Source of the DNA: Janibacter sp. A1S7
Lineage (GTDB): Bacteria; Actinomycetota; Actinomycetes; Actinomycetales; Dermatophilaceae
Assembly: GCF_037198315.1 (NCBI RefSeq)
Contig: NZ_CP144913.1
Span: 682,001-746,000, forward strand
Direction: 5' to 3'
DNA length: 64,000 nucleotides
In this document: in pieces, positions 17,293 through 26,587 of the stretch
Numbering within the stretch: the stretch's first letter is position 1
Layout: each line of letters starts with the position of its first letter
Notes under the pieces: generated by a model
The model's database searches: none
Told to the model about the DNA's origin: nothing
The model's input: the letters and a program-made list of their open reading frames with translations, nothing else
Program-made: the position numbers and the translations under genes

Positions 17293-17865
17293 TCACCAGC
17301 GGGGGCCGGGGCCATCCGTCGTCTCGTCCTCGTCCGCGGCACCCTCGCGCTGGCGCACCTCGAGACCCTTGGTCTCCATCTCCTCGAGGAGGTCGCGCAG
17401 CTCGCTGCGCAGGAAGTCTCGGGTGGCGGTGTCGCGCAGGGCGATGCGCAGCGCGGCCACCTCACGAGTGAGGTACTCGGTGTCGGCGAGGGCCCGTTCT
17501 GCCTGTACCCGGTCCTGCTCGAGGGCCACACGGTCACGGTCGTCCTGTCGGTTCTGCGCCAGCAGGATCAGCGGGGCGGCGTAGGAGGCCTGCAGCGACA
17601 GGATGAGCGTGAGCAGGGTGTAGTTCAGCGCCCGCGGGTCGAACTGTGCCGACTCGGGCGCGAAGGTGTTCCACGCCAACCAGACGACGACGAAGACCGA
17701 CATCCAGATCAGGAAGCGCGGCGTGCCCATGAAACGGGCGAACTTCTCCGACACCACACCGAAGGCCTCGTTCGACATCCCGGACGGGCGGCGAATCAGC
17801 TGACGTCGCACCTCCTGGGGGGTGTCGACGCGACTGGTGGACGCGGAGCGGCGGTCAGGACTCAT
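17293..17865 (-). CDS. DUF1003 membrane protein
   Basis: 190 residues. The DUF1003 core has two membrane helices (FLIWMSVFVVVWLAWNTF, residues about 52-69, and LNYTLLTLILSLQASYAAPL, about 81-100) followed by QNRQDDRDR, the family signature. The C-terminal ~85 residues are a charged coiled coil (DRVQAERALADTEYLTREVA). Function unknown. The start overlaps the end of the upstream MgtE-N/CBS gene by 11 bp, so they are coupled. The pairing with that gene and with mrp resembles the mycobacterial gene order. Confidence 0.85.
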   Translation of the reverse strand: MSPDRRSASTSRVDTPQEVRRQLIRRPSGMSNEAFGVVSEKFARFMGTPRFLIWMSVFVVVWLAWNTFAPESAQFDPRALNYTLLTLILSLQASYAAPLILLAQNRQDDRDRVALEQDRVQAERALADTEYLTREVAALRIALRDTATRDFLRSELRDLLEEMETKGLEVRQREGAADEDETTDGPGPRW

Positions 17866-19132
17866 CGCTCACCTCGTGTCGCTCCTCGCGCCAGTCGTCG
17901 GGGAGGATGTGGTCGAGCACGTCGTCGACGGTCACGGCTCCGAGCAGCTGCTCCTGCTCGTCCACGACGGGGGCGGAGACCAGGTTGTAGGTCGCCAGGG
18001 TGCGGGTCACCCGACCAAGGGGCTCCTCCGGGCGAAGGGGGTCGATCGCCTTGTCGAGGTAGCGCCCGATGCTCTCGTGCGGGGGCTCGCGAAGCAGGCG
18101 CTGGATGTGGATCATCCCCAGGTACTTTCCCGTCGGGGTCTCCAGGGGCGGGCGGCAGACGTAGACGGTCGCGGCCAGCGCCGCGGTGATCTCCTCCCGG
18201 CGCACGACGGCGAGTGCCTCGGCGACGGTGTCCTCGGGGGCGAGGATCACCGGGTCGGTCGTCATCAGACCACCGGCGGTGTTCTCGTCGTAGCTGAGCA
18301 GCCGACGCAGCGGCTCGGCGTCGTCGGGCTTCATCAGCTGCAGCAGCGTCTCGGCCCGCTCGGGTGGCAGGGCCGAGAGCAGGTCGGCGGCGTCGTCGGG
18401 GTCCATGGCCTCGAGGACGTCCGCGGCCCGGGCCTGGGTGAGGGTGCCCATGATCGCGACCTGGTCGTCCTCGCCGAGCTCCTGGAGGATGTCGGCCAGC
18501 CGGTCGTTGCCGAGGGCGGCGACGACGGCGTCCTGACGATCCGGCGCCAGGTCGGAGATGACCTCGGCGACGTCGGCGACCTTGAGGTCGGCGATCGACT
18601 CGAGGAGCTTGACGGCCGAGTGCTCGGCGGCACTCGCCTTGGCGGACAGGCCGGTCACGTCCTCGACGGGGACGGTGAAGGTCTCCCCACGGCGCCGCAC
18701 CAGCAGACCGCGCCGGGACTTGCGGCCCCCGCGGACGAAGACCTTGGTCACCGACCACGTACGGTTCGGGGCCTGCTCGATGCCCACGTCCTCGACGGTC
18801 GCCTCGACCTGCCCGTCGTCGGTGCGCACGGTCACCGGTCGCTCGAGGAGATCGGCGAGCACGAGGGACTCCGTCGCGCGCTTCTCGAAGCGACGCATGT
18901 TGACCAGACCCGTCGTGATGACCTGACCACCCTCGACGGAGGTCACTCGCGTCATCGGCACGAAGACCCGCCGTCGGCCGGGCACCTCGACGACCAGGCC
19001 GATGGCCCGCGGGCGGCGCGAGGCGGAGAAGGTGATGACGACGTCGCGCACCCGCCCCACCTGGTCACCCAGGGGGTCGAAGACGTTGAGGCTCGCCAGA
19101 CGGGCGACGAAGAACCGGGAGGGAGCGCTCAC
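17855..19132 (-). CDS. PRC-barrel / MgtE N-terminal / CBS-domain protein (no channel domain)
   Basis: 425 residues from the GTG 19132-19130. The N-terminal ~160 residues contain PRC-barrel-like beta units ([13 protein letters not shown]). Next is an MgtE intracellular helical domain ([40 protein letters not shown]) and then two CBS repeats ([20 protein letters not shown] and [20 protein letters not shown]). The MgtE transmembrane channel domain is absent, so it is likely a magnesium or nucleotide sensor rather than a transporter. Homologues next to mrp and DUF1003 genes are common in actinobacteria. TTAGTC nine bases before the GTG could be the -10 of a leaderless mRNA. Confidence 0.82.
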   Translation of the reverse strand: MSAPSRFFVARLASLNVFDPLGDQVGRVRDVVITFSASRRPRAIGLVVEVPGRRRVFVPMTRVTSVEGGQVITTGLVNMRRFEKRATESLVLADLLERPVTVRTDDGQVEATVEDVGIEQAPNRTWSVTKVFVRGGRKSRRGLLVRRRGETFTVPVEDVTGLSAKASAAEHSAVKLLESIADLKVADVAEVISDLAPDRQDAVVAALGNDRLADILQELGEDDQVAIMGTLTQARAADVLEAMDPDDAADLLSALPPERAETLLQLMKPDDAEPLRRLLSYDENTAGGLMTTDPVILAPEDTVAEALAVVRREEITAALAATVYVCRPPLETPTGKYLGMIHIQRLLREPPHESIGRYLDKAIDPLRPEEPLGRVTRTLATYNLVSAPVVDEQEQLLGAVTVDDVLDHILPDDWREERHEVSDES

Positions 19133-19212
19133 GGTTCCCCAGACTAATGGGCCACCGGCCCGAGGCTGCGAGGCCGGCAGGCGAGTCCGCGACCCACCCC
19201 CTGCGCAACTGC

Positions 19213-19740
19213 TCAGGCTCGTGCGGAACGTCGGGTGCGGGCGCGCCCACCCAGGTGCCATGGACGACGGGGGCGGGTGCCCCCTTCGCCCGTCGTGATC
19301 GGGGCGTCCACCCGGACGGTGGAGTCCGCGCCCGGCATCCCGGGCGCCTGCAGGGGCGCGCCGTACGGCGCCAGCGACCACAGCGTCGTCCCGGTGCGCC
19401 ACTGCTCGAGGAGGTCCTGCGGGGCGTTGAGGCGCTCGCCGAGAAGGGAGCCGGCAGCCGACTCCCACAGCGGGTTGCCGGGATCGATCGATCGGGCCCG
19501 CGCACGCAGGGTGAGCAGGCGGCCACCGCTGCCCTTGCTGCGCAGGATCAGCTCAACCTCCTCGGGCAGGGGGCCGAGGTCGACCTCCGGGCCGCCCGAG
19601 GCGAGGAGCACGTGGTCGGCGAGTTCGTCGTCCCCGGTGGCGAACCACGTGGCCCGGTCGCGTCCGCCCGTCCGCAGCCACAGCACCGTGGACTTGTTCA
19701 GCGCCTCGGTGGTCAGGGCGGAGAGGTCGACCTCGCTCAT
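19213..19740 (-). CDS. Hypothetical protein
   Basis: 175 residues, starting at [20 protein letters not shown]. The early pattern ([20 protein letters not shown] then [20 protein letters not shown]) suggests a beta-rich fold loosely like flavin-binding split-barrel proteins, but no cofactor motif is visible. The last ~30 residues are Arg/Gly-rich and probably disordered. A start 12 codons upstream ([12 protein letters not shown]) is possible. It lies between the MgtE-N/CBS gene and the divergent CoA-lyase gene, with 80 bp to the former. Confidence 0.55.
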   Translation of the reverse strand: MSEVDLSALTTEALNKSTVLWLRTGGRDRATWFATGDDELADHVLLASGGPEVDLGPLPEEVELILRSKGSGGRLLTLRARARSIDPGNPLWESAAGSLLGERLNAPQDLLEQWRTGTTLWSLAPYGAPLQAPGMPGADSTVRVDAPITTGEGGTRPRRPWHLGGRARTRRSARA

Positions 19741-19851
19741 GGGCCAACCATAGGCGGCCCCCGTGATCTGGGTCATGAGCCGCACGAGGGTCGCGCTGCT
19801 AGGTTGCGGGCGATACCCCTTGCCGTCTTCCGAGAGGACTCGAGCCACCCC

Positions 19852-20922
19852 ATGCGCAGTGCCAAGGACTTCTTCGCCCCCCTCGCGGTGGGCGCCCCCA
19901 CGCCCGTGACCGAGGTGCCGGCCCGACCCAGCCGGATGATCCACTTCTTCGACCCGAGCAACCCGAAGATGGCCGCGAAGGTGCCGGACATGGTCGGTGT
20001 CTCCGACGTGCTCCTGGGCAACCTCGAGGACGCCGTCGTGGCCGACAAGAAGGAGGCCGCCCGCGAGGGTCTGGTCCAGATCGCCAAGGACGTCGACTTC
20101 GGCGAGCACACCCAGCTGTGGACCCGGATCAACTCCCTCGACAGCCCGTGGGTCCTCGACGACCTCACCCGCCTGGTCACCGAGGTCGGCGACCAGCTCG
20201 ACGTCATCATGGTCCCCAAGGTCCAGGGCCCCGAGGACATCCACTACATCGACCGCATCCTCGCCCAGCTCGAGGCGAAGGGGGGCGTGCAGCGCCCGAT
20301 CCTCGTCCACGCGATCCTCGAGACCGCGCGCGGGATGGCCAACGTCGAGGAGATCGCCGGCGCCTCACCGCGCATGCAGGGCATCTCGCTCGGCCCGGCC
20401 GACCTCGCCGCGGACCGCCGGATGAAGACCACCCGCGTCGGTGGTGGCCACCCCGGCTACCTGGTGCGCCAGGACCCTGCCAAGGGTCTCGACGGCGCCC
20501 CCGACTACACGGGGGAGCGCTCGGTGTTCCAGCAGGACCTGTGGCACTACACCATCGCCCGCATGGTCGACGCGTGCGCGATGCACGGCATCTTCCCGTT
20601 CTACGGGCCCTTCGGTGACATCAAGGACACCGTCGCCTGCGAGGACCAGTTCCGCAACGCCTTCCTCCTGGGCTGCGTCGGCGCCTGGAGCCTGCACCCG
20701 GTGCAGATCGAGATCGCCAAGAAGGTCTTCAGCCCCACCGCGGAGGACGTCGCGCACGCCCGTCGCGTCAAGGAGGCCATGCCCGACGGCCGCGGCGCCG
20801 TGATGATCGACGGCAAGATGGAGGACGACGCCTCCTTCAAGCAGTGCATGGTCGTCCTCGAGCTCGCGGAGCGCCTGTCGGCGAACGACCCCGAGCTGGC
20901 GACAATGTACGAGGAGGCCTGA
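19852..20922 (+). CDS. HpcH/HpaI-type malyl-CoA/beta-methylmalyl-CoA lyase
   Basis: 356 residues. The CitE/HpcH TIM-barrel features are visible: [20 protein letters not shown] near 64-83, [11 protein letters not shown] near 122-132, and [20 protein letters not shown] then [19 protein letters not shown] near 152-190 (metal-binding Glu/Asp). The length and the insertion between the last motif and [20 protein letters not shown] fit the L-malyl-CoA/beta-methylmalyl-CoA lyases better than the ~290-residue CitE proteins. It would cleave malyl-CoA or methylmalyl-CoA to glyoxylate plus acetyl- or propionyl-CoA. A shorter CitE-like gene follows after 2 bp. The exact substrate is inferred. Confidence 0.8.
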   Translation: MRSAKDFFAPLAVGAPTPVTEVPARPSRMIHFFDPSNPKMAAKVPDMVGVSDVLLGNLEDAVVADKKEAAREGLVQIAKDVDFGEHTQLWTRINSLDSPWVLDDLTRLVTEVGDQLDVIMVPKVQGPEDIHYIDRILAQLEAKGGVQRPILVHAILETARGMANVEEIAGASPRMQGISLGPADLAADRRMKTTRVGGGHPGYLVRQDPAKGLDGAPDYTGERSVFQQDLWHYTIARMVDACAMHGIFPFYGPFGDIKDTVACEDQFRNAFLLGCVGAWSLHPVQIEIAKKVFSPTAEDVAHARRVKEAMPDGRGAVMIDGKMEDDASFKQCMVVLELAERLSANDPELATMYEEA

Positions 20923-20924
20923 TC

Positions 20925-21788
20925 ATGAGCGAGTACACCCCCCGCCGCTCGGTGCTGTACATGCCCGGCTCCAACGCCCGTGCGCTGGAGAAGGCCAAGA
21001 CCCTGCCCGTCGATGCGCTCATCCTCGACCTCGAGGACGCGGTCGGCCCGGACGACAAGCCTGCCGCCCGCGAGGCCGCCTGTGCCGCCGTGGCCTCCGG
21101 CGAGTACGGCGACCGCGAGCTGACCATCCGCGTCAACGGCATCGGCACCCAGTGGCACGATGCGGACATCGCGGCCGCGTCCGCGGCCGGCCCCGCCGGC
21201 ATCGTCGTGCCCAAGGTGAACACCGCCGACGAGGTGCGCGGGCTCGTCGCCGCCATGGAGTCCGCGGGCGCCCCGGAGCACACGAAGCTGTGGGCGATGA
21301 TCGAGACGCCCGCCGCGATCTTCACCATCCGCGAGATCGCGCAGGCCTCCGACCGGCTCGCCGTCTTCGTCATGGGCACCAACGACCTTGTCAAGGAGCT
21401 GCAGGCCGACCACGTGCCCGGTCGCGGACCACTGATGACCTCGCTGTCGTGGGCGCTGCTCGCCGCACGCGAGGCGGGCATCGCCGTGCTCGACGGTGTC
21501 TACAACGCGGTCAAGGACATCGAGGGCTTCACGGCCGAGTGCGAGCAGGGCCGTGACATGGGTTTCGACGGCAAGACGCTGATCCACCCCGGGCAGGTGG
21601 AGGTGTGCAACTCGACCTTCGCGCCGAGCGAGGACGCGGTCGCGGAGGCCAAGGGCATCCTGGCCGCCTGGGAGGAGGGCGCCGGCACCGGTGTCGTCAC
21701 CCACAACGGCAAGATGATCGAGAACCTCCACGTGGAGATCGCCCGCCGGGTGCTGTCCACCCACGAGGCGATCCTCGCCCGGTCCTGA
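20925..21788 (+). CDS. CitE-like HpcH/HpaI CoA-ester lyase or thioesterase
   Basis: 287 residues. It opens with RRSVLYMPGSNARALEKA, typical of CitE-like proteins; VDALILDLEDAVGPDDKPAA carries the catalytic/metal Asp-Glu pair, and MIETPAAIFTIREIAQ and VFVMGTNDLVKELQA follow. Stand-alone CitE-like proteins in actinobacteria act on 3-hydroxyacyl-CoA esters (for example malyl-CoA thioesterase or (S)-citramalyl-CoA lyase) rather than in a citrate-lyase complex; citF and citD are not nearby. It starts 2 bp after the larger lyase gene, so they form an operon, closed by a 23-bp stem terminator. Confidence 0.8.
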   Translation: MSEYTPRRSVLYMPGSNARALEKAKTLPVDALILDLEDAVGPDDKPAAREAACAAVASGEYGDRELTIRVNGIGTQWHDADIAAASAAGPAGIVVPKVNTADEVRGLVAAMESAGAPEHTKLWAMIETPAAIFTIREIAQASDRLAVFVMGTNDLVKELQADHVPGRGPLMTSLSWALLAAREAGIAVLDGVYNAVKDIEGFTAECEQGRDMGFDGKTLIHPGQVEVCNSTFAPSEDAVAEAKGILAAWEEGAGTGVVTHNGKMIENLHVEIARRVLSTHEAILARS

Positions 21789-21800
21789 CCGACCGGCCCG

Positions 21801-21847
21801 GACGAAGGGGGTGACCCGGCCGACTCGGCCGGGTCACCCCCTTCGTC
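21801..21847. terminator. 23-bp-stem bidirectional terminator
   Basis: Positions 21801-21823 (starting GACGAAGGGGGTGACC) pair perfectly with 21825-21847 (ending CACCCCCTTCGTC). It is one of the longest perfect stems in the window and lies between the convergent CitE-like and BCCT genes. Confidence 0.8.
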
Positions 21848-21855
21848 GCAGCGTG

Positions 21856-23535
21856 TCAGGTGTCAGCTGGGGTTGAGTTGTCCCGTCGCTCCTCCGCCTC
21901 GACGTGCTGCTCGGTGGTGGAGCCGTCGACGGCGGCATTGGGGCCGGCCTTGCGTTGCGCGGCCGCGCGCAGCCCGGCGTACGGTGGCGGCTCCGCCACC
22001 CTCAGCCGCTGGAAGTCCTCACTGCGCACGGACATGGACAGGCCGATGGCCATGAGGATGAGCACGATGCAGAACGGCAGCCCGGCCACGATCGACGCGG
22101 TCTGCAGCGCCGACAGCGCACTCGTGCCGGAGACGGCGCCGACGATGAGCAGGACCGCCGCGACCAGGCCCTCCAGGACGGCCCAGAACAAGCGCTGCTG
22201 CCACTTCGGGTTCGGGTCGCCGCCATTGGTCAGGATGTCGACCACCAGCGAGCCGGAGTCCGAGGAGGTGGCGAAGAAGAGCACCACCACCAGGATCGCG
22301 ACGACCGAGGCGATGGTCGCGACGAAGCCGGCGACCGGCAGTTGCTCCAGGAGCACGTAGATGCTCTTCTCCGGCGCGGCGTCGGCCAGCGGGTTGTCCG
22401 AGTTGGACAGCAGCGCGTCGAGCGCGGAGTTGCCGAAGATCGTCAGCCACACCATCGAGGCGCCGACCGGCGCGAAGAGGGCGCCGGCGATGAACGAGCG
22501 CAACGTTCGGCCGTAGGAGATCCGGGCCAGGAACATCCCGACGAAGGGGGACCAGGAGATCCACCAGCCCCAGTAGAACAGCGTCCAGCTGGCCTGCCAG
22601 GACTGCGCCTGCTCGCCCCCGTTGGGGAAGGTCTCGAAACTCAGCATCGGCAGCTCCTGGACGTAGGAGCCGACGTTGGTGGCCAGGACGTTGATCAGGT
22701 CGCGGGTCGGGCCGAAGACGAACACGAACAACATCAGCGCCAGCGCCAGCCACAGGTTGGCCAGCGAGAGGTTGCGGATGCCCTTGTCGATCCCGAGCAT
22801 CACCGAAGTGACCGCCACCGCGGTGATGGCCAGGATGATGATGACCTGCACGAAGGTGGTGTTGGGCACCCCGAAGAGCGTGTTCAGGCCCGCGCCGACC
22901 TGCTGGCCACCGATGCCCAGTGACGTCGCCAGCCCGAACAGCGTGCCGAAGACGGCGAGGACGTCCACCAGCGCACCGGGCCACCGGTAGATCCGGTCGC
23001 CGATGAGCGGGTACAGCGCCGCGGCCGGGCGCAACGGCAGGCCACGGCGAAAGGAGAAGTACCCCAGGGCCGAGCCCAGGACGATGTAGATCGCCCAGGG
23101 GTGCAGGCCCCAGTGGTAGAAGGTGTACATCATCGCGTTGCGCGCGGCCTCGGGCGTGCCGCCCTCACCGGTCGGCGGGGTCAGGAAGTGCGTGACCGGC
23201 TCGCTGACGGCATAGAAGACCAGGCCGATACCCATTCCCGCGGTGAACAGCATCGCGAACCACGACAGGTTGCCGTACTCGGGCGTGGAGTCGTTCGGGC
23301 CGAGCCGGATGCTGCCGTAGCGGCTGAGCATCAGGTAGAGGACGAAGATCACGAACACCGAGGCGCTGAAGATGTAGAGCCACTCGAAGTTCGAGGTGAT
23401 CTCGTCGTTGACCGCCCCCGCCACCGACGACACGTTCGACGGTGCGATCACGCCCCACGCCAGGAACGCGAGCACGACGACGGCCGCGCCGATGAAGACC
23501 GGGGGATTGGTGTGCTGCTTCAGGTACTCACGCAT
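21856..23535 (-). CDS. BCCT-family betaine/choline/carnitine-type transporter
   Basis: 559 residues with about 12 membrane helices. The BCCT signature segment YWGWWISWSPFVGMFLARI near 325-343, the glycine-rich GMGIGLVFYAVSEPVTHF near 98-115 and the Trp-rich box are clear. The protein would import a quaternary ammonium compound with Na+ or H+, for osmoprotection or as a nutrient. The charged C-terminal tail (about 500-559) has the length of osmosensing tails but no certain motif. It is a single gene, convergent with the CoA-lyase pair. Confidence 0.92.
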   Translation of the reverse strand: MREYLKQHTNPPVFIGAAVVVLAFLAWGVIAPSNVSSVAGAVNDEITSNFEWLYIFSASVFVIFVLYLMLSRYGSIRLGPNDSTPEYGNLSWFAMLFTAGMGIGLVFYAVSEPVTHFLTPPTGEGGTPEAARNAMMYTFYHWGLHPWAIYIVLGSALGYFSFRRGLPLRPAAALYPLIGDRIYRWPGALVDVLAVFGTLFGLATSLGIGGQQVGAGLNTLFGVPNTTFVQVIIILAITAVAVTSVMLGIDKGIRNLSLANLWLALALMLFVFVFGPTRDLINVLATNVGSYVQELPMLSFETFPNGGEQAQSWQASWTLFYWGWWISWSPFVGMFLARISYGRTLRSFIAGALFAPVGASMVWLTIFGNSALDALLSNSDNPLADAAPEKSIYVLLEQLPVAGFVATIASVVAILVVVLFFATSSDSGSLVVDILTNGGDPNPKWQQRLFWAVLEGLVAAVLLIVGAVSGTSALSALQTASIVAGLPFCIVLILMAIGLSMSVRSEDFQRLRVAEPPPYAGLRAAAQRKAGPNAAVDGSTTEQHVEAEERRDNSTPADT

Positions 23536-23809
23536 CGTGCGCCTCCTCGATCGTGAACGAGGTGGTCACGGCCCTGTCCCGTCGAGGGCTGGTGTCACAA
23601 CACGAGCCGCTGGCCAGACGTTCTGGTCCTTTCAGAGTTGCACGACGGCGGCGATCGGACAACGGCTCCCACCCGGTTCGTGGACGGCGGGGCCGCACTC
23701 GTCATCCTTTCGTGACCGCGGGCGCGCAACCGTGGGGGGTGTCTGCGGCGTCTGGGTCAGTGAGGGACGAGCCGCAGGGGGGCTCGTCCACGACCGAGGG
23801 GGAAGTGCG
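23536..23809. other. Divergent intergenic region (274 bp)
   Basis: It separates the BCCT gene from the divergent L,D-transpeptidase gene. The only structure I see is a hairpin in the transpeptidase leader: GGACGAGCC (23765-23773) with GGCTCGTCC (23781-23789), about 20 bp before the start codon, which could affect translation. No small gene or clear -35/-10 pair was found. Confidence 0.4.
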
Positions 23810-24520
23810 ATGACCACCTACCGGGCACGTCACACGAGCGACGCGGTGGTGGCCTCGTCGCAGCGCCGACTGCTGCTGCGCGGGGGAGTGACCACCGCAG
23901 GGCTCACCGGGCTCTGGGCGCTGGGCGCCCCGCCGGCCCTCGCGGCCACGAACCACCCGACGCTCCGGCGGGGCAGTCGGGGTTCGGCCGTCAAGCAGTT
24001 GCAGCGCACCATGCGCGCCCGCGGGTACTGGCACACGGGCAGCGACGGTGTCTACGGGCAGACCACCGCGCAGGCCGTCATGGCCGTGCAGAAGGTCCAC
24101 GGCCTGACCCGGGACGGCATCTGCGGGCCGAGCACCTGGTCGGTCATCGACCGGTTGAGCCGACCGCGCGGGCGCACCAGCAGCGGGACGGTCATGGAGG
24201 TCGACCTGTCCAAGCAGGTCATCATCTTCGTCGTCTCGGGACGCACCCGGTGGGTCCTCAACACCAGCACGGGCAAGGCCGGTTGGCGGACGCCACGTGG
24301 ACGCTTCCGGATCTTCCGCACGGTCAACCGGATGGACTACGGCCCGCTCGGTGCACTCTGGCGGCCCAGGTACTTCAACGGTGGCATCGCGATCCACGGC
24401 TCCGGGTCCATCCCCGGCTACCCGGCCTCGCACGGCTGCACGCGCGTGTCCAATGCCGCGATGAACTACGTCTGGGCCGCCGGTCTGGCCCCGGTCGGCC
24501 GCCGGGTCTGGGTGTACTGA
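23810..24520 (+). CDS. Exported L,D-transpeptidase with peptidoglycan-binding domain
   Basis: 236 residues. The N-terminus has a twin-arginine-type signal (SSQRRLLLRGGVTTAGLTGL) with an AxA site near residue 43, so export by Tat is likely. Residues about 48-110 are a PG_binding_1 domain (LRRGSRGSAVKQLQRTMRAR, DGVYGQTTAQAV). Residues about 120-236 are a YkuD catalytic domain with AIHGSGSIPGYPASHGCTRV, which contains the His and the SHGC catalytic Cys. Such enzymes make 3-3 cross-links in peptidoglycan or attach proteins to it. The SD-like GAGGGGGAAG precedes the ATG. Confidence 0.9.
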   Translation: MTTYRARHTSDAVVASSQRRLLLRGGVTTAGLTGLWALGAPPALAATNHPTLRRGSRGSAVKQLQRTMRARGYWHTGSDGVYGQTTAQAVMAVQKVHGLTRDGICGPSTWSVIDRLSRPRGRTSSGTVMEVDLSKQVIIFVVSGRTRWVLNTSTGKAGWRTPRGRFRIFRTVNRMDYGPLGALWRPRYFNGGIAIHGSGSIPGYPASHGCTRVSNAAMNYVWAAGLAPVGRRVWVY

Positions 24521-24530
24521 GCCACCGGCA

Positions 24531-24569
24531 GGGCGAAGGGGGACGAGCAGGAGGCCTCCCCCCTCGCCC
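24531..24569. terminator. Hairpin after the L,D-transpeptidase gene
   Basis: GGGCGAAGGGGG (24531-24542) pairs with CCCCCCTCGCCC (24558-24569) with one mismatch, 10 bp after the stop codon. It again uses the GCGAAGGGGG word. Confidence 0.6.
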
Positions 24570-24676
24570 CGGTCGGCGTGGCCGAGGACACCCGTGGACG
24601 CCGTGGCGGAGAAGGCGCCCGGCTGGGATGATGGCCCGGATCCCCTGCTCACGATGCGAATGAGGTTAAGACGCGC

Positions 24677-25876
24677 ATGTCCCGACTGCAGACGACCGAC
24701 GGACTGACCGAGGAGCAGCAGGACCTGCTCAAGCTCGTCAAGGAGTTCGTCGACGAGCAGATCATCCCGGTGGCCCAGGAGCTGGAGCACGCGGATGAGT
24801 ACCCGCAGACCATCGTCGACCAGATGAAGGAGATGGGGATCTTCGGCCTGATGATCCCCGAGGAGTTCGGTGGTCTCGGCGAGTCCCTGCTGACCTACGC
24901 GTTGTGCGTCGAGGAGATCGCGCGTGGCTGGATGCCCGTCTCCGGCATCATCAACACCCACTTCATCGTCGCGTGGATGATCCTCAAGCACGGCACCGAC
25001 GAGCAGAAGCAGCGTTACCTGCCGAAGATGGCCACGGGTGAGATCCGCGGCGCCTTCTCGATGAGCGAGCCCGCGCTCGGCTCGGACGTCGCCGGCATCA
25101 AGACCAAGGCGGTCCGGGGTGACGGCGAGGAGTGGACGATCAACGGCCAGAAGATGTGGCTGACCAACGGTGGCTCCGCCAACCTCGTCGCCGTCCTGTG
25201 CCGGACCGACCTCGGCGCGGACACCCCGCACAAGAACATGTCGACCTTCCTCATCGACAAGACCGAGGGCTTCGGTGAGACCGCGCAGGGCGTGACCATC
25301 CCCGGCAAGATCGAGAAGATGGGCTACAAGGGCGTCGACACCACGGAGATGATCTTCCAGGACCACAGGACCACGACCGCCCAGCTGCTCGGTGGCGAGC
25401 CCGGCAAGGGCTTCTACCAGATGATGGACGGCGTCGAGGTCGGCCGCGTCAACGTCGCCTCGCGCGCCTGCGGGCTGATGATGCGCGCCTTCGAGCTGGG
25501 TATCGACTACGCGCAGCAGCGGGAGACCTTCGGCAAGAAGATCGTCGACCACCAGGGCATCCTCTTCCGCATCGCCGACATGGCCGCCAAGGTCGAGGCC
25601 GGCCACCAGCTGATGGTCAAGGCCGCCCGCCTGAAGGACAAGGGCGAGCGCAACGACCTCGAGGCCGGCATCGCGAAGTACATGGCCGCCGAGTACTGCG
25701 CCGACGTCGTCGAGCAGTCCTTCCGCATCCACGGCGGCTTCGGCTACACCAAGGAGTACGAGATCGAGCGCCTCTACCGCGAGGCGCCGATGCTGCTCAT
25801 CGGTGAGGGCACCGCCGAGATCCAGAAGATGATCATCGGCAAGAGCATCCTGAAGGACTACCCGGCGAGGGGCTGA
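24677..25876 (+). CDS. Acyl-CoA dehydrogenase
   Basis: 399 residues. FAD and substrate landmarks: GAFSMSEPALGSDVAGIKTK near 125-144, WLTNGGSANLVAVLCRT near 160-176, RETFGKKIVDHQGI near 281-294 and the C-terminal RIHGGFGYTKEYEIERLYRE near 355-374, followed by the GEGTAEIQKMIIGK tail. The catalytic Glu should lie in the RLYREAP stretch region or nearby, as in medium/short-chain family members. Close homologues include methylsuccinyl-CoA and isobutyryl-CoA dehydrogenases, so the substrate is uncertain. Genes for CoA lyases (19852, 20925) and a mesaconyl-CoA-type hydratase (27417) in this neighbourhood make a C5-dicarboxylyl-CoA substrate possible. Confidence 0.82.
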   Translation: MSRLQTTDGLTEEQQDLLKLVKEFVDEQIIPVAQELEHADEYPQTIVDQMKEMGIFGLMIPEEFGGLGESLLTYALCVEEIARGWMPVSGIINTHFIVAWMILKHGTDEQKQRYLPKMATGEIRGAFSMSEPALGSDVAGIKTKAVRGDGEEWTINGQKMWLTNGGSANLVAVLCRTDLGADTPHKNMSTFLIDKTEGFGETAQGVTIPGKIEKMGYKGVDTTEMIFQDHRTTTAQLLGGEPGKGFYQMMDGVEVGRVNVASRACGLMMRAFELGIDYAQQRETFGKKIVDHQGILFRIADMAAKVEAGHQLMVKAARLKDKGERNDLEAGIAKYMAAEYCADVVEQSFRIHGGFGYTKEYEIERLYREAPMLLIGEGTAEIQKMIIGKSILKDYPARG

Positions 25877-25887
25877 GTCCGTCCGGG

Positions 25888-25917
25888 CGAAGGGGGTGGC
25901 TGCGGCCACCCCCTTCG
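25888..25917. terminator. Hairpin after the acyl-CoA dehydrogenase gene
   Basis: CGAAGGGGGTGGC (25888-25900) pairs perfectly with GCCACCCCCTTCG (25905-25917) around a four-base loop, 12 bp after the stop codon. Confidence 0.75.
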
Positions 25918-25958
25918 TCCCTGTCCGGGGCCCTGCCGCGAAGTGGGACAATGGGGTC

Positions 25959-26543
25959 ATGAGTACGCAGCCGCACATGGCCGCCCGGATGGAAGACCAC
26001 CTCGGGCTGCGCTTCCCGATGTCCTTGGTCACCTACGACACCTATGCCGAAGCGCAGCGTGCTGTCGACTTCCTTGCCGACAACGAGTTCCCGGTCGAGG
26101 ACGTCATGATCGTCGGCACCGACCTCAAGCAGATCGAGCGTGTCCGCGGGCGCCTGACCACCGGCAAGGTGCTCCTCGGCGGGCTGCTGTCCGGCCTGTG
26201 GATCGGTGTCTTCGTCGGCCTCGTCTTCGCGATGTTCGAGGGCGGCGAGGGCATCGTCCAGCGGCTGGTCTCCACGGTCCTCATCGGTGCCGTCTTCGGC
26301 CTCGTGTGGGCCTGGCTGGGGTATCGCTCCACCGGTGGGCAGCGCGACTTCACCTCGATCAGTCAGGTCGTCGCCTCCCGGTACGAGGTGCTCACCGAGC
26401 ACAAGCACGTCCAGTCAGCCCGCGAGCTGCTCGCCGAGCTCGACCCGATGCGCGCCGCCCAGGAGCAGGTGCGTCAGCGGCAGGAGCAGGCCCGCGCGGA
26501 GCAGGAGCGCATGGACCGTGGGCAGAGCGAGCAGCCCGGCTGA
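25959..26543 (+). CDS. General-stress YflT-like membrane protein
   Basis: 194 residues. The N-terminal part (LVTYDTYAEAQRAVDFLADN, then VEDVMIVGTDL) is the YflT-type ferredoxin-like domain of general stress proteins. Two glycine-rich membrane helices follow (VLLGGLLSGLWIGVFVGLVF and LVSTVLIGAVFGLVWAWLGY, residues about 68-123). The C-terminus is a Gln/Arg/Glu-rich helix. The function is unknown, and the family is common in actinobacteria. GACAAT six bases before the ATG is a good leaderless -10. Confidence 0.75.
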   Translation: MSTQPHMAARMEDHLGLRFPMSLVTYDTYAEAQRAVDFLADNEFPVEDVMIVGTDLKQIERVRGRLTTGKVLLGGLLSGLWIGVFVGLVFAMFEGGEGIVQRLVSTVLIGAVFGLVWAWLGYRSTGGQRDFTSISQVVASRYEVLTEHKHVQSARELLAELDPMRAAQEQVRQRQEQARAEQERMDRGQSEQPG

Positions 26544-26587
26544 CCCGGCCGTGGCCAGATCCGGTATCTGCGGCTAGCGTCGAGGGT

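Noticed and set aside
17855-19132. Annotation as a magnesium transporter MgtE
   Set aside because: The MgtE transmembrane channel domain is absent; only the N-terminal and CBS regulatory parts are present.
20925-21788. Citrate lyase beta subunit of a citrate-fermentation complex
   Set aside because: No citD, citF, citC or citG is nearby and the partner is a larger HpcH-type lyase. A stand-alone CitE-like role fits better.
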